Origin: Oscillospiraceae bacterium
GTDB lineage: Bacteria; Bacillota; Clostridia; Oscillospirales; CAG-272
Direction of reading: 5' to 3'
Assembly: GCA_015064805.1 (NCBI GenBank)
Contig: SVRN01000023.1
Span: 1-32,261 of the forward strand
Length of the DNA stretch: 32,261 nt
The notes under the pieces are model-generated. The model did no database searches. It was not told the origin of the DNA and was given only the letters and a program-made list of their open reading frames with translations. A program made the position numbers and the translations under genes. This document shows, piece by piece, positions 1 through 6,094 of the stretch (its first letter is position 1; every line of letters starts with the position of its first letter).

Positions 1-1
1 C

Positions 2-841
2 ATTGATCTCGAATATCCCCGTATCCGTCACTATCGCCGCGCCTACCTGAACGTCGACCGCGCGGCGTTTGACCGCTATTTGCTTGACCTTGTTCCCGCC
101 TCCGTCGATCGATTGAACGCACGCTGCGCGCAGATCGAAAAGGCCGACGGCATCTACACTCTGCAGCTTCAACACGTCAACGGCGACCAAACACAGGTAC
201 GCACTCGTCTTGTCGTCGGCGCGGACGGCGCGTCGTCCATTGTCCGCTCGTCATTGTTTGCTGACCGGACGATACAAAAGTACGTCTCCATTCAGCAATG
301 GTTCGCAGCGGAGGAGATCGACCCGTACTACTCCTGCGTGTTCGACCCTGCCACCTCCGAAAGCTGCTCCTGGATCTTTTTCAAAAACGGGCAGTTGGTC
401 TTCGGCGGCGCCTTTACCCCTCGCGGCTGCCGCGCGGCCTTTGAGGAGCAAAAGCGAAAGTTGATCGAACGAGGCATCGTTCCCGCCACCGTCTTCTCGC
501 ATCCGCTGAAGACCGAGGCCTGCCGCGTCAGCCGACCGCATATGGGCAAAGGGATATTTCACGGTGCTGATGGAGCCTATCTGATCGGCGAGGCGGCGGG
601 ATTTATCAGCCCCAGCTCGTTCGAGGGCATCAGCTACGCGCTTGCAAGCGGTGAGGCGTTGGCAACGGCCTTTAATACAAGTAAAAGCGCAACGGACATG
701 CTCCGCGCATATCGAAAAAGAACGGCAAGACTGTGTCGCAAGGTGCGCGTCAAATGCCTCAAGCGCCCCTTCATGTATCTTCCCTTCCTCCGCAGGCTCA
801 TTCTTACGTTGGGAATTGGTTCACATAAGCCAACCAAATAA
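2..841 (+). CDS. FAD-dependent oxidoreductase, geranylgeranyl-reductase/FixC-like (5' truncated)
   Basis: The reading frame is open from the first bases of the window, so the N-terminus with the dinucleotide-binding GxGxxG motif lies outside. The visible part starts with a stretch containing NVDR..FD.YL, typical of this flavoprotein group just before the second FAD-contact region. It then shows VVGADGASSIVR (the GD motif family) and, near the C-terminus, YLIGEAAGFISPSSFEGISYAL, which matches the conserved FAD-binding GDAAG..P..GEGI block with E in place of D. Known relatives reduce isoprenoid double bonds or hydroxylate small molecules; the substrate here cannot be told. The C-terminal tail is basic (RKRTARLCRKVRVK). 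The gene is followed by an inserted cassette rather than an evident terminator. Confidence 0.8.
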   Translation: MDLEYPRIRHYRRAYLNVDRAAFDRYLLDLVPASVDRLNARCAQIEKADGIYTLQLQHVNGDQTQVRTRLVVGADGASSIVRSSLFADRTIQKYVSIQQWFAAEEIDPYYSCVFDPATSESCSWIFFKNGQLVFGGAFTPRGCRAAFEEQKRKLIERGIVPATVFSHPLKTEACRVSRPHMGKGIFHGADGAYLIGEAAGFISPSSFEGISYALASGEALATAFNTSKSATDMLRAYRKRTARLCRKVRVKCLKRPFMYLPFLRRLILTLGIGSHKPTK

Positions 842-958
842 AGCAAGGTGAGGATTGTGAGACTTCTCATAAGGAAGTTTACCTAACGCACGGTAGGGGC
901 GAACTATGTTCGCCCGCGGGAGACCGCAGGTCTCCCCTACGGATACACATATTAATTT

Positions 959-1000
959 CGGCAGAGATATTGTTTTCTCTGCCGATTTGTGATATAATGA
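959..1000 (+). promoter_or_regulatory. Hairpin-embedded sigma-A-type promoter of cassette A
   Basis: A perfect 9-bp inverted repeat CGGCAGAGA/TCTCTGCCG (959-967, 976-984) contains the -35 hexamer TTGTTT (970-975) in its loop. A 17-nt spacer and TATAAT (993-998) follow. The whole block recurs almost unchanged, on the other strand, at 28101-28140. It points at the GNAT gene about 100 bp downstream. Confidence 0.7.
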
Positions 1001-1049
1001 AGTATGTCGTAGGGCAGGCTTTGCCCGATGCCCGCGTTGCAAGCAACGC

Positions 1050-1082
1050 TGTAATACATAGGTGAAACTTGCGATAAATAAG
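1050..1082 (+). repeat. Conserved cassette leader block (copy A)
   Basis: The stretch TGTAATACA, then GAAACTTGCGATAAA, lies just before the GNAT ribosome binding site. The same stretch, with TGTAATACA and GAAACTGGCGATTAA, precedes the payload gene of the second cassette (27876-27908, minus strand). Conservation of a non-coding block next to unrelated genes suggests it belongs to the element and not to the gene. Confidence 0.6.
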
Positions 1083-1099
1083 ATTTACGGAGCGATGTG

Positions 1100-1657
1100 A
1101 TGCAACATAAAGGAACCGTTACAATAGAAACAAAGCGACTACGCTTAAGGGCTTTTGAATTAAGTGATGCAGAAGCAGCATACAAAAATTGGACTTCTGA
1201 TGAAAAAGTCACGGAGTTTCTTCGTTGGCCAGCACATACTGACATCTCAACAACAGAAAAAGTCATTTGTTATTGGGTTGAAGAAAGCAAAAAGGCAGAT
1301 TTTTATCAATGGGCAATTGTGTTAAAGGAAATCAATGAACCGATTGGTACAATCAGTGTCGTAGGCAAAAATGATGATTTGAATATTCTGCATATTGGGT
1401 ATTGTATCGGCAGTAAATGGTGGCACCAAGGCATAACAAGTGAAGCTTTTTCTTCGATTATTCCATATTTGTTTGAAGAAGTTGGAGCAAACAGAATCGA
1501 ATCACAACATGATCCAAACAATCCGCATTCGGGAAACGTCATGAAAAAATGCGGATTGCTATACGAAGGGACTTTAAGGCAAGCTGATTTCAGCAATAAA
1601 GGAATCGTGGATGCTTGTATGTATAGTTTACTAAAAAACGAATGGAAAAAACGGTAA
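1100..1657 (+). CDS. GNAT family N-acetyltransferase, RimJ/RimL-like
   Basis: This 185-aa protein would transfer an acetyl group from acetyl-CoA to an amine on a protein or small molecule. The N-terminal ETKRLRLRAF strand is the usual RimJ/RimL opening. HIGYCIGSKWWHQGITSEAF carries the acetyl-CoA pyrophosphate-binding Q/RxxGxA/T loop. NNPHSGNVMKKCGLLYEGTLR is the conserved C-terminal motif of this group. The ATG at 1100 is chosen because GGAG at 1089-1092 sits 7 nt upstream; the GTG at 1097 would be only 4 nt away. The gene is clearly more AT-rich than the sequence outside the cassette, which fits acquisition. It is transcribed from the cassette promoter and followed by the cassette terminator. 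The substrate is unknown; resistance or ribosomal-protein modification are both possible. Confidence 0.88.
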   Translation: MQHKGTVTIETKRLRLRAFELSDAEAAYKNWTSDEKVTEFLRWPAHTDISTTEKVICYWVEESKKADFYQWAIVLKEINEPIGTISVVGKNDDLNILHIGYCIGSKWWHQGITSEAFSSIIPYLFEEVGANRIESQHDPNNPHSGNVMKKCGLLYEGTLRQADFSNKGIVDACMYSLLKNEWKKR

Positions 1658-1690
1658 GAGAACTAATTTTCAGTTTATAGATGCGATAAT

Positions 1691-1720
1691 CCCCCAACAG
1701 ACAAAAATCTGTCGGGGGAT
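1691..1720 (+). terminator. Cassette A terminator hairpin
   Basis: CCCCCAACAGA (1691-1701) pairs with TCTGTCGGGGG (1708-1718) apart from one A/C mismatch, and a short T-containing tail follows. The same CCCCGACAGA/TCTGTCGGGG hairpin ends the payload gene of the second cassette (27475-27517). Confidence 0.6.
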
Positions 1721-1754
1721 TTATCATCCTTATGAGGAGTAACCTTTCCCCGCC

Positions 1755-2426
1755 CTATTTTTTCTTTCGCTCACCGATCATCCCTCGCAAAGCGGTAAGC
1801 GCCGCCTCCAGCCCTCCAACCTCGTCGATCAGCCCGACGCTCACCGCCTCGCTTCCCTCCACGATGCTGCCCACGTCGGTCGCCAGCTCGTCGGGGCGAA
1901 GCATCAGCTCGGTCAGCTTGGCCTCCTCAATGTTGGAATGCTCCACGATGAACCTCACGATTCGCTGTTGCATATCGGTGAAATAGCGGAAGGTCTGGGG
2001 CGCGCCCAGCACCGTCCCCGAAATGCGGACGGGGTGGATGGTCATGGTCGCGCTGGGCACGATGAAGGACCGATCGGCCGCCACCGCCAGCGGCACGCCG
2101 ATGGAATGTCCTCCACCCAGCACGAGAGATACCGTCGGCTTGGACATGGAGGCGATCATCTCGGCCATGGCCAACCCCGCCTCGACGTCACCGCCCATGG
2201 TGTGGAGAATGATCAGCACCCCTTCGACGTCGTCGCTCTCCTCAAGCGAGACCAGCAGTGGGATCACGTGCTCGTATTTGGTCGCCTTTTGGTTGTCCGA
2301 CAGCACGAAATGCCCCTCGATCTGCCCGATCACGCACAGCGCGTGAATGTGGCCGTCCGAGGAGACGACCACCTCGCATTTTTGCGCAACCGACAGCGCG
2401 CCGTCTCCGTTTTTTTCGTTTTCCAT
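1755..2426 (-). CDS. tepA: ClpP-like serine peptidase of the TepA type
   Basis: This 223-aa protein has the ClpP/crotonase fold signature of the translocation-enhancing peptidase TepA. The chain runs through GQIEGHF, a VEGVLIILHTMGGDVEAGLAMAEMI region, the nucleophile motif GGGHSIGVP (Ser108) and MTIHPVRISG with the catalytic His131. The family is cytoplasmic, hydrolyses peptides (signal-peptide remnants have been proposed as substrates) and acts without an obvious Clp ATPase partner; none is nearby. The ATG at 2426 is chosen because GGGAGG lies 6 nt upstream, while the in-frame ATG at 2432 abuts that site. It is divergent from pduL and convergent with the oxidoreductase across cassette A. 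The symbol rests on family resemblance. Confidence 0.8.
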   Translation of the reverse strand: MENEKNGDGALSVAQKCEVVVSSDGHIHALCVIGQIEGHFVLSDNQKATKYEHVIPLLVSLEESDDVEGVLIILHTMGGDVEAGLAMAEMIASMSKPTVSLVLGGGHSIGVPLAVAADRSFIVPSATMTIHPVRISGTVLGAPQTFRYFTDMQQRIVRFIVEHSNIEEAKLTELMLRPDELATDVGSIVEGSEAVSVGLIDEVGGLEAALTALRGMIGERKKK

Positions 2427-2489
2427 TTTCATCCTCCCGAAAAGCTCAAATTTTCTTTCAATTATTGTTGAAAAATGTTGCTTTTGTTC

Positions 2490-2518
2490 TTTACATTTTT
2501 CTTTTTTTATGTTATAAT
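2490..2518 (+). promoter_or_regulatory. Sigma-A promoter of the pduL operon
   Basis: TTTACA (2490-2495), a 17-nt spacer and TATAAT (2513-2518). The expected transcription start, near 2525, falls at the edge of the palindromic operator. Confidence 0.75.
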
Positions 2519-2526
2519 ATATTGGT

Positions 2527-2544
2527 GTGTGAAAATTTTCACAC
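2527..2544 (+). promoter_or_regulatory. 18-bp palindromic operator, Rex-like
   Basis: GTGTGAAAATTTTCACAC is a perfect 18-bp palindrome just downstream of the -10 box, where a bound repressor would block initiation. Its TGTGA-N6-TCACA form fits the redox repressor Rex and also the CRP/FNR family. Rex is preferred because the first gene, pduL, is a fermentative phosphotransacylase. No rex gene is in the window, so the assignment is inferred. Confidence 0.55.
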
Positions 2545-2586
2545 TGTACTCTATTATTTAATCCCAAGAAAGGAAATATACGCAAC

Positions 2587-3156
2587 ATGGAAAACAAAAT
2601 TCTCGTTGAAACCTCTGCCCGTCACGTTCACCTGACCGCCGAGGCCGTTGAGATCCTGTTCGGCGCGGGCCACACCCTGACCAACAAAAAGGATCTGTCC
2701 CAGCCCGGTCAGTTTGCCTGCGAGGAAAAGGTTACTGTTATCGGTCCCAAGGGTGCCATCAAGGCAAGCGTTCTTGGCCCCACCCGCCCTGCCAATCAGG
2801 TAGAGCTGTCCTTCACCGACGCTCGTACGGTCGGTCTGGTCGCTCCCATCCGTGAAAGCGGTGACGTTGCCGGTACGCCCGGTTGCACGCTGGAGGGTCC
2901 CTGCGGTAAGATCGAGATCGCTGAAGGCGTTATGATCGCCAAGCGCCACATCCACATGACTCCCGAAGACGCTGAGGCTCTGGGCGTCGCTGACAAGGAG
3001 ATCGTTTCCGTCAAGGTTGACACCGTTCGTCCCGTGGTTTTCGGTGACGTCGTTGTCCGCGTTTCCCCCAAGTTCGCTCTGGCTATGCACATCGACACCG
3101 ATGAGTCCAACGCCGCTGCCGCTTCGGGCACCGTTTACGGCTCCATCGTAAAATAA
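2587..3156 (+). CDS. pduL: Phosphate propanoyltransferase (PduL-type phosphotransacylase)
   Basis: This 189-aa protein interconverts acyl-CoA plus phosphate with acyl-phosphate plus CoA, linking acetyl- or propionyl-CoA to ATP production by a kinase. The two PduL halves are visible, each with its metal-binding His motif: ARHVHL (His13, His15) and KRHIHM (His121, His123). The length is close to the usual 190-220 aa, without the N-terminal extension that targets PduL to microcompartments, and no shell genes are near. A cytoplasmic housekeeping role in acetate formation is therefore likely. Start: ATG at 2587 with AAAGGA 11 nt upstream. Codon use is strongly biased, as in highly expressed genes. 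It is probably the first gene of an operon running to 5578. Confidence 0.9.
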   Translation: MENKILVETSARHVHLTAEAVEILFGAGHTLTNKKDLSQPGQFACEEKVTVIGPKGAIKASVLGPTRPANQVELSFTDARTVGLVAPIRESGDVAGTPGCTLEGPCGKIEIAEGVMIAKRHIHMTPEDAEALGVADKEIVSVKVDTVRPVVFGDVVVRVSPKFALAMHIDTDESNAAAASGTVYGSIVK

Positions 3157-3177
3157 TCTTACATAAAGGTGGATCAC

Positions 3178-3795
3178 ATGAAAATTTTGTTTCAGGGAGA
3201 TAGCGTGACCGATGCCGGTCGCGATCGTAACGATTTCCACGACATGGGTAACGGCTATCCGAAATATGCCTCTGCCATGATCGCTGATGCTTACCCCGAG
3301 ATCGAATTTGAGTTTGTTAACCTCGGTATCAGCGGCCATCGCACCGAAAATCTGGTTGCTCGTCTGCAATCCGATTTCGTAGACGTCGCTCCCGACGTCG
3401 TCGTTCTGCTCATCGGTGTTAACGACGTTTGGCATCACTTCAGCCACAACATCGAAACGACGCCCGAATACTTTGAGAGTAACCTGCGCAAGATCCTGAC
3501 GACCATCAAGGAAACGATGGGCGCGAAGCTGCTCATGATCGAACCTTTCCTGCTCTACGGCTCCGATAAGGTCAACATGCTCGAGGAGCTGGACGAAAAG
3601 ATCCGCATCGAGCGCGCGCTGGCTCAGGAGTTTGCCGACGCTTATCTGCCCATGCAGGCCATTTTCGCGTCTGAAACCATTCATACGCCCTACACCGAGT
3701 TCTCGAACGACGGTGTCCATCCCAACGCAGGCGGTGCCGGCTTCATCGCGCAGTACGTGCTGAACGCCATCGAGCCCTTGCTCGCCGATCAGTAA
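3178..3795 (+). CDS. SGNH/GDSL-type esterase or lipase
   Basis: This 205-aa protein shows all four SGNH blocks: GDSVTDAG (nucleophile Ser9), NLGISGHRT (oxyanion Gly53), IGVNDVW (Asn82) and NDGVHPNA (Asp178, His181). No signal peptide is visible, so it probably acts in the cytoplasm on acyl or acetyl esters, perhaps carbohydrate esters. The ATG at 3178 is chosen because AAAGGTGG lies directly upstream at about 6 nt; a GTG at 3169 is part of that site. It starts 21 nt after pduL and shares its codon bias, so it is probably in the same transcript. The substrate is unknown. Confidence 0.85.
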   Translation: MKILFQGDSVTDAGRDRNDFHDMGNGYPKYASAMIADAYPEIEFEFVNLGISGHRTENLVARLQSDFVDVAPDVVVLLIGVNDVWHHFSHNIETTPEYFESNLRKILTTIKETMGAKLLMIEPFLLYGSDKVNMLEELDEKIRIERALAQEFADAYLPMQAIFASETIHTPYTEFSNDGVHPNAGGAGFIAQYVLNAIEPLLADQ

Positions 3796-3853
3796 TCCCG
3801 GGCTTTGCCCAAACAGTTACCCCGATATCAAAAAATAAAAGGAGATAAATCAA

Positions 3854-4558
3854 ATGAACGATCACATCATTTATTCTGCCGAAGTGCAGAACATGTGTAC
3901 CGTGGCAAAGGGCCCCAAGCACGGCCCCGCCCCCATTCCCGAAGAGGGTAAATGGATCCAGGCTAAGGAGATCACCGACATCTCCGCGTACACCCACGGT
4001 GTGGGCTGGTGCGCTCCCCAGCAGGGTGCCTGCAAGCTGTCCCTGAACGTCAAGGACGGTATCATCGAGGAGGCTCTCGTTGAGACCATCGGTTGCTCGG
4101 GTATGACCCACTCCGCCGCTATGGCCGCTGAGATCCTGCCCGGTAAGACGCTGCTCGAGGCTCTGAACACTGACCTCGTTTGCGACGCAATCAACACCGC
4201 TATGCGCGAGCTGTTCCTGCAGATCGTATACGGCCGCAGCCAGTCTGCCTTCTCCGAGGGCGGTCTGACCATCGGTGCCGGTATGGAAGACCTGGGTAAG
4301 GGCGAGCGTTCCATGGTCGGTACCATGTACGGCACCAAGGCCAAGGGCGTACGTTACCTCGAGATGACCGAGGGCTACTGCACCAGAATGGCACTGGATG
4401 AAGACGATCAGGTAATCGGCTACGAGTTCGTATCTCTTGGCAAGATGACCGACTTCATCAAGAAGGGTATGGAGCCCAACGAAGCATACGAGAAGTCCAA
4501 GGGTACTTACGGCAGATTCAATGACGCGGTCAAGTACATTGACCCCCGCAAAGAATAA
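3854..4558 (+). CDS. NifU/IscU-like iron-sulfur scaffold protein (GGGtGRT partner)
   Basis: This 234-aa protein has a central IscU/NifU-N-like segment: GACKLSLNVKDGIIEEALVE then TIGCSGMTHSAAMAAEILPGKTLLEAL. It resembles the scaffold's KLSIKV..G.I.DA.F..FGCG.AIASSS.A.E.I.GKTL.EAL. Candidate ligands are Cys53, Cys60, Cys81 and Cys110, with Cys15 further upstream. The N-terminal 50 residues and the C-terminal 100 residues are outside the core domain. Scaffolds of this kind build Fe-S clusters on three Cys and hand them on; here no cysteine desulfurase is nearby, so a specialised role with the next gene is more likely. The next gene starts 21 nt downstream. Start: ATG at 3854 after AAAGGAG. Codon use suggests high expression. 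Confidence 0.85.
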   Translation: MNDHIIYSAEVQNMCTVAKGPKHGPAPIPEEGKWIQAKEITDISAYTHGVGWCAPQQGACKLSLNVKDGIIEEALVETIGCSGMTHSAAMAAEILPGKTLLEALNTDLVCDAINTAMRELFLQIVYGRSQSAFSEGGLTIGAGMEDLGKGERSMVGTMYGTKAKGVRYLEMTEGYCTRMALDEDDQVIGYEFVSLGKMTDFIKKGMEPNEAYEKSKGTYGRFNDAVKYIDPRKE

Positions 4559-4579
4559 TTGAAGGAGGAAGATATCAAA

Positions 4580-5578
4580 ATGGCAAAATTTGAAGGTTAC
4601 GAAAGACGCGAAGCGAAGATCCTCGCCGTCTTGAATGAATACGGTATTTCCTCCATCGATGAATGTAAGGAAATCTGCGATGCCAAGGGCATCAACCCCT
4701 ATAAGATCGTTGAAGAAACCCAGCCCATCGCGTTCGAGAACGCAAAGTGGGCTTACACCGTCGGCGCTGCCATCGCAATCAAGAAGGGCTGCACCAAGGC
4801 TGCTGACGCCGCTGCCGCTATCGGTATCGGTCTGCAGAGCTTCTGCATCCCCGGCTCGGTTGCTGAGAACCGTAAGGTCGGTCTCGGCCACGGTAACCTG
4901 GGCAAGATGCTGCTCTCCGAGGAGACCGAGTGCTTCTGCTTCCTGGCAGGTCACGAGTCCTTCGCAGCGGCTGAAGGCGCAATCAAGATCGCTCTGAACG
5001 CAAACAAGGTTCGCGTAAAGCCCCTTCGCGTTATTCTGAACGGTCTGGGTAAGGACGCCGCTATGATCATCTCCCGTATCAACGGCTTTACCTACGTTGA
5101 GACCGAGTTTGATCCCTACACCGAGGAAGTCAAGATCGTTTACGAGAAGGCTTACTCCAAGGGTCCCCGCGCTGACGTTCGTTGCTACGGCTCCGATAAC
5201 GTTCCCGAGGGCGTTGCTATCATGAAGCTGGAGAACGTTGGCGTTTCCATCACCGGTAACTCCACCAACCCCACCCGCTTCCAGCACCCCGTTGCAGGTA
5301 CCTACAAGAAGTGGTGCCAGGAGAACGGCGTGAACTACTTCTCCGTTGCTTCCGGCGGCGGTACCGGCCGTACCCTGCACCCCGATAACATGGCTGCTGG
5401 TCCTTCCTCTTACGGTATGACCGACACCATGGGCCGTATGCACTCCGACGCACAGTTCGCAGGCTCCTCCTCCGTCCCTGCCCATGTCGAAATGATGGGC
5501 TTGATCGGCGCAGGTAACAACCCCATGGTTGGTATGACTGTTGCAGTGGCTGTAGCGATCGAAGAGGCGAGCAAGTAA
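4580..5578 (+). CDS. GGGtGRT family protein
   Basis: This 332-aa protein carries the family-naming motif GGGTGRT at residues 259-265, within SVASGGGTGRTLHPDN. The family is conserved in anaerobes, usually next to the NifU-like gene as here, and I know of no established biochemical function. Glycine-rich stretches (GHGNLGKM, LNGLGKDA, GLIGAGNNPMVGM) and several Cys (Cys29, Cys33, Cys89, Cys118, Cys120) are visible; there is no signal peptide or membrane segment. The ATG at 4580 is chosen because AAGGAGG lies about 11 nt upstream; the in-frame TTG at 4559 precedes that site. The strong codon bias (GGT, CGT, AAG, ATC, CTG) is the most marked in the window and implies an abundant protein. It is followed at once by a terminator. 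Confidence 0.88.
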   Translation: MAKFEGYERREAKILAVLNEYGISSIDECKEICDAKGINPYKIVEETQPIAFENAKWAYTVGAAIAIKKGCTKAADAAAAIGIGLQSFCIPGSVAENRKVGLGHGNLGKMLLSEETECFCFLAGHESFAAAEGAIKIALNANKVRVKPLRVILNGLGKDAAMIISRINGFTYVETEFDPYTEEVKIVYEKAYSKGPRADVRCYGSDNVPEGVAIMKLENVGVSITGNSTNPTRFQHPVAGTYKKWCQENGVNYFSVASGGGTGRTLHPDNMAAGPSSYGMTDTMGRMHSDAQFAGSSSVPAHVEMMGLIGAGNNPMVGMTVAVAVAIEEASK

Positions 5579-5611
5579 TCAATAAAAGCAAGGCTTTTCG
5601 CCAAATTATGG

Positions 5612-5643
5612 GACTCCTGAACTTCGGTTTGGGAGTCTTTTTT
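5612..5643 (+). terminator. Terminator of the pduL-GGGtGRT operon
   Basis: An 11-bp stem (5612-5622 with 5627-5637, G-U pairs included) closes on a TTCG tetraloop and is followed by six T. Confidence 0.9.
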
Positions 5644-5719
5644 ACGTTCTGCTTTTCCCTTTTATCCACGTTTTTCCCACAAAAATAAAAAAGCAGATAC
5701 ATCTTCTTTAATGTATCTG

Positions 5720-5932
5720 CTATTTTTTAGGATATGGTTTTTTTATATCTGTCAATTCCAAAATATAATCCGTAGATGTTTTATAATATTGGGCCAAAGC
5801 TATCAGCAGCTCTATCGGAATTTGCCGCTGCCCATTTTCATATTGGGAATACGTGTTTTGCTTTATATGCAAATAATCCGCAATCGCTTTTTGAGTTATG
5901 TCCAAATCCTCGCGCAAATCCTTGAGCCGCAT
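5720..5932 (-). CDS. Xre-family helix-turn-helix regulator
   Basis: This 70-aa protein is almost only a Cro/C1-type HTH domain. MRLKDLREDLDITQKAIADYLHIKQNTYSQYENGQRQIPIELLIALAQYYKTSTDYI shows the usual five helices, with TQKAIADYL as helix 2 and QNTYSQYENG as the recognition helix. No ligand-binding domain follows. The ATG at 5932 has AAGGAGG 6 nt upstream. It is divergent from a lipoprotein gene, and the intergenic space holds two ATCTC-type inverted repeats that are good candidates for its own binding sites. The gene is AT-rich compared with the operon before it. Confidence 0.88.
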   Translation of the reverse strand: MRLKDLREDLDITQKAIADYLHIKQNTYSQYENGQRQIPIELLIALAQYYKTSTDYILELTDIKKPYPKK

Positions 5933-5970
5933 ATCAAACCTCCTTACAGATTATATATTTATTATATAAA

Positions 5971-6015
5971 ATCTCGTATTGAGATATTGACATTTATCTC
6001 ATTTTGTGATATTAT
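5971..6015 (+). promoter_or_regulatory. Lipoprotein promoter with two putative Xre operators
   Basis: TTGACA (5987-5992), a 17-nt spacer and TATTAT (6010-6015) form a plus-strand promoter. ATCTCGTATTGAGAT (5971-5985), with 5-bp arms, lies just before the -35. ATCTCATTTTGTGAT (5996-6010), an imperfect version, lies between -35 and -10. The centres are 25 bp apart. Such placement suggests repression of the lipoprotein gene by the adjacent Xre protein. Confidence 0.6.
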
Positions 6016-6094
6016 AAGTATAAATCATCGCGTTTCACAAAACTTTTTGGCTCGCGATAGATAATTTGATAAGAAAGAAATGAGGGAAAACGAA

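Larger units (their letters stand above)
864..1739 (+). mobile_element. Repeat-bounded non-autonomous gene cassette A carrying a GNAT gene
   Basis: The segment is bounded by inverted repeats. The left end reads TTCTCATAAGGAAGTTTA (864-881) and the reverse complement of the right end (1723-1739) reads CTCCTCATAAGGATGAT, so the shared core is CTCATAAGGA. Inside, in order, are a variable hairpin-rich stretch, a promoter hairpin (959-1000), a second variable stretch with GGCTTTGCCCGA, a conserved leader (1050-1082), the GNAT gene and a terminator hairpin. The same order with near-identical blocks but a different gene recurs at 27431-28207 in the opposite orientation. No transposase is present. 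It lies between two convergent genes. Calling it mobile is an inference from the repeats, the AT-rich payload and the shared architecture. Confidence 0.7.

Noticed and set aside
857..1053. A tRNA or riboswitch in the hairpin-rich stretch before the GNAT gene
   Set aside because: The hairpins are simple palindromic repeats (GGGGCGAAC..GTTCGCCC, GGGAGACC..GGTCTCCC) without a cloverleaf or a known aptamer core.
864..1739. A complete insertion sequence at the cassettes
   Set aside because: Neither segment encodes a transposase or integrase, and no convincing target-site duplication is seen.
3743..5485. A 580-residue open frame on the minus strand opposite the NifU-like and GGGtGRT genes
   Set aside because: It is the mirror of two strongly codon-biased real genes. 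The translation is low-complexity (Val, Gly, Asp, Leu) with no family motif, and there is no ribosome site.
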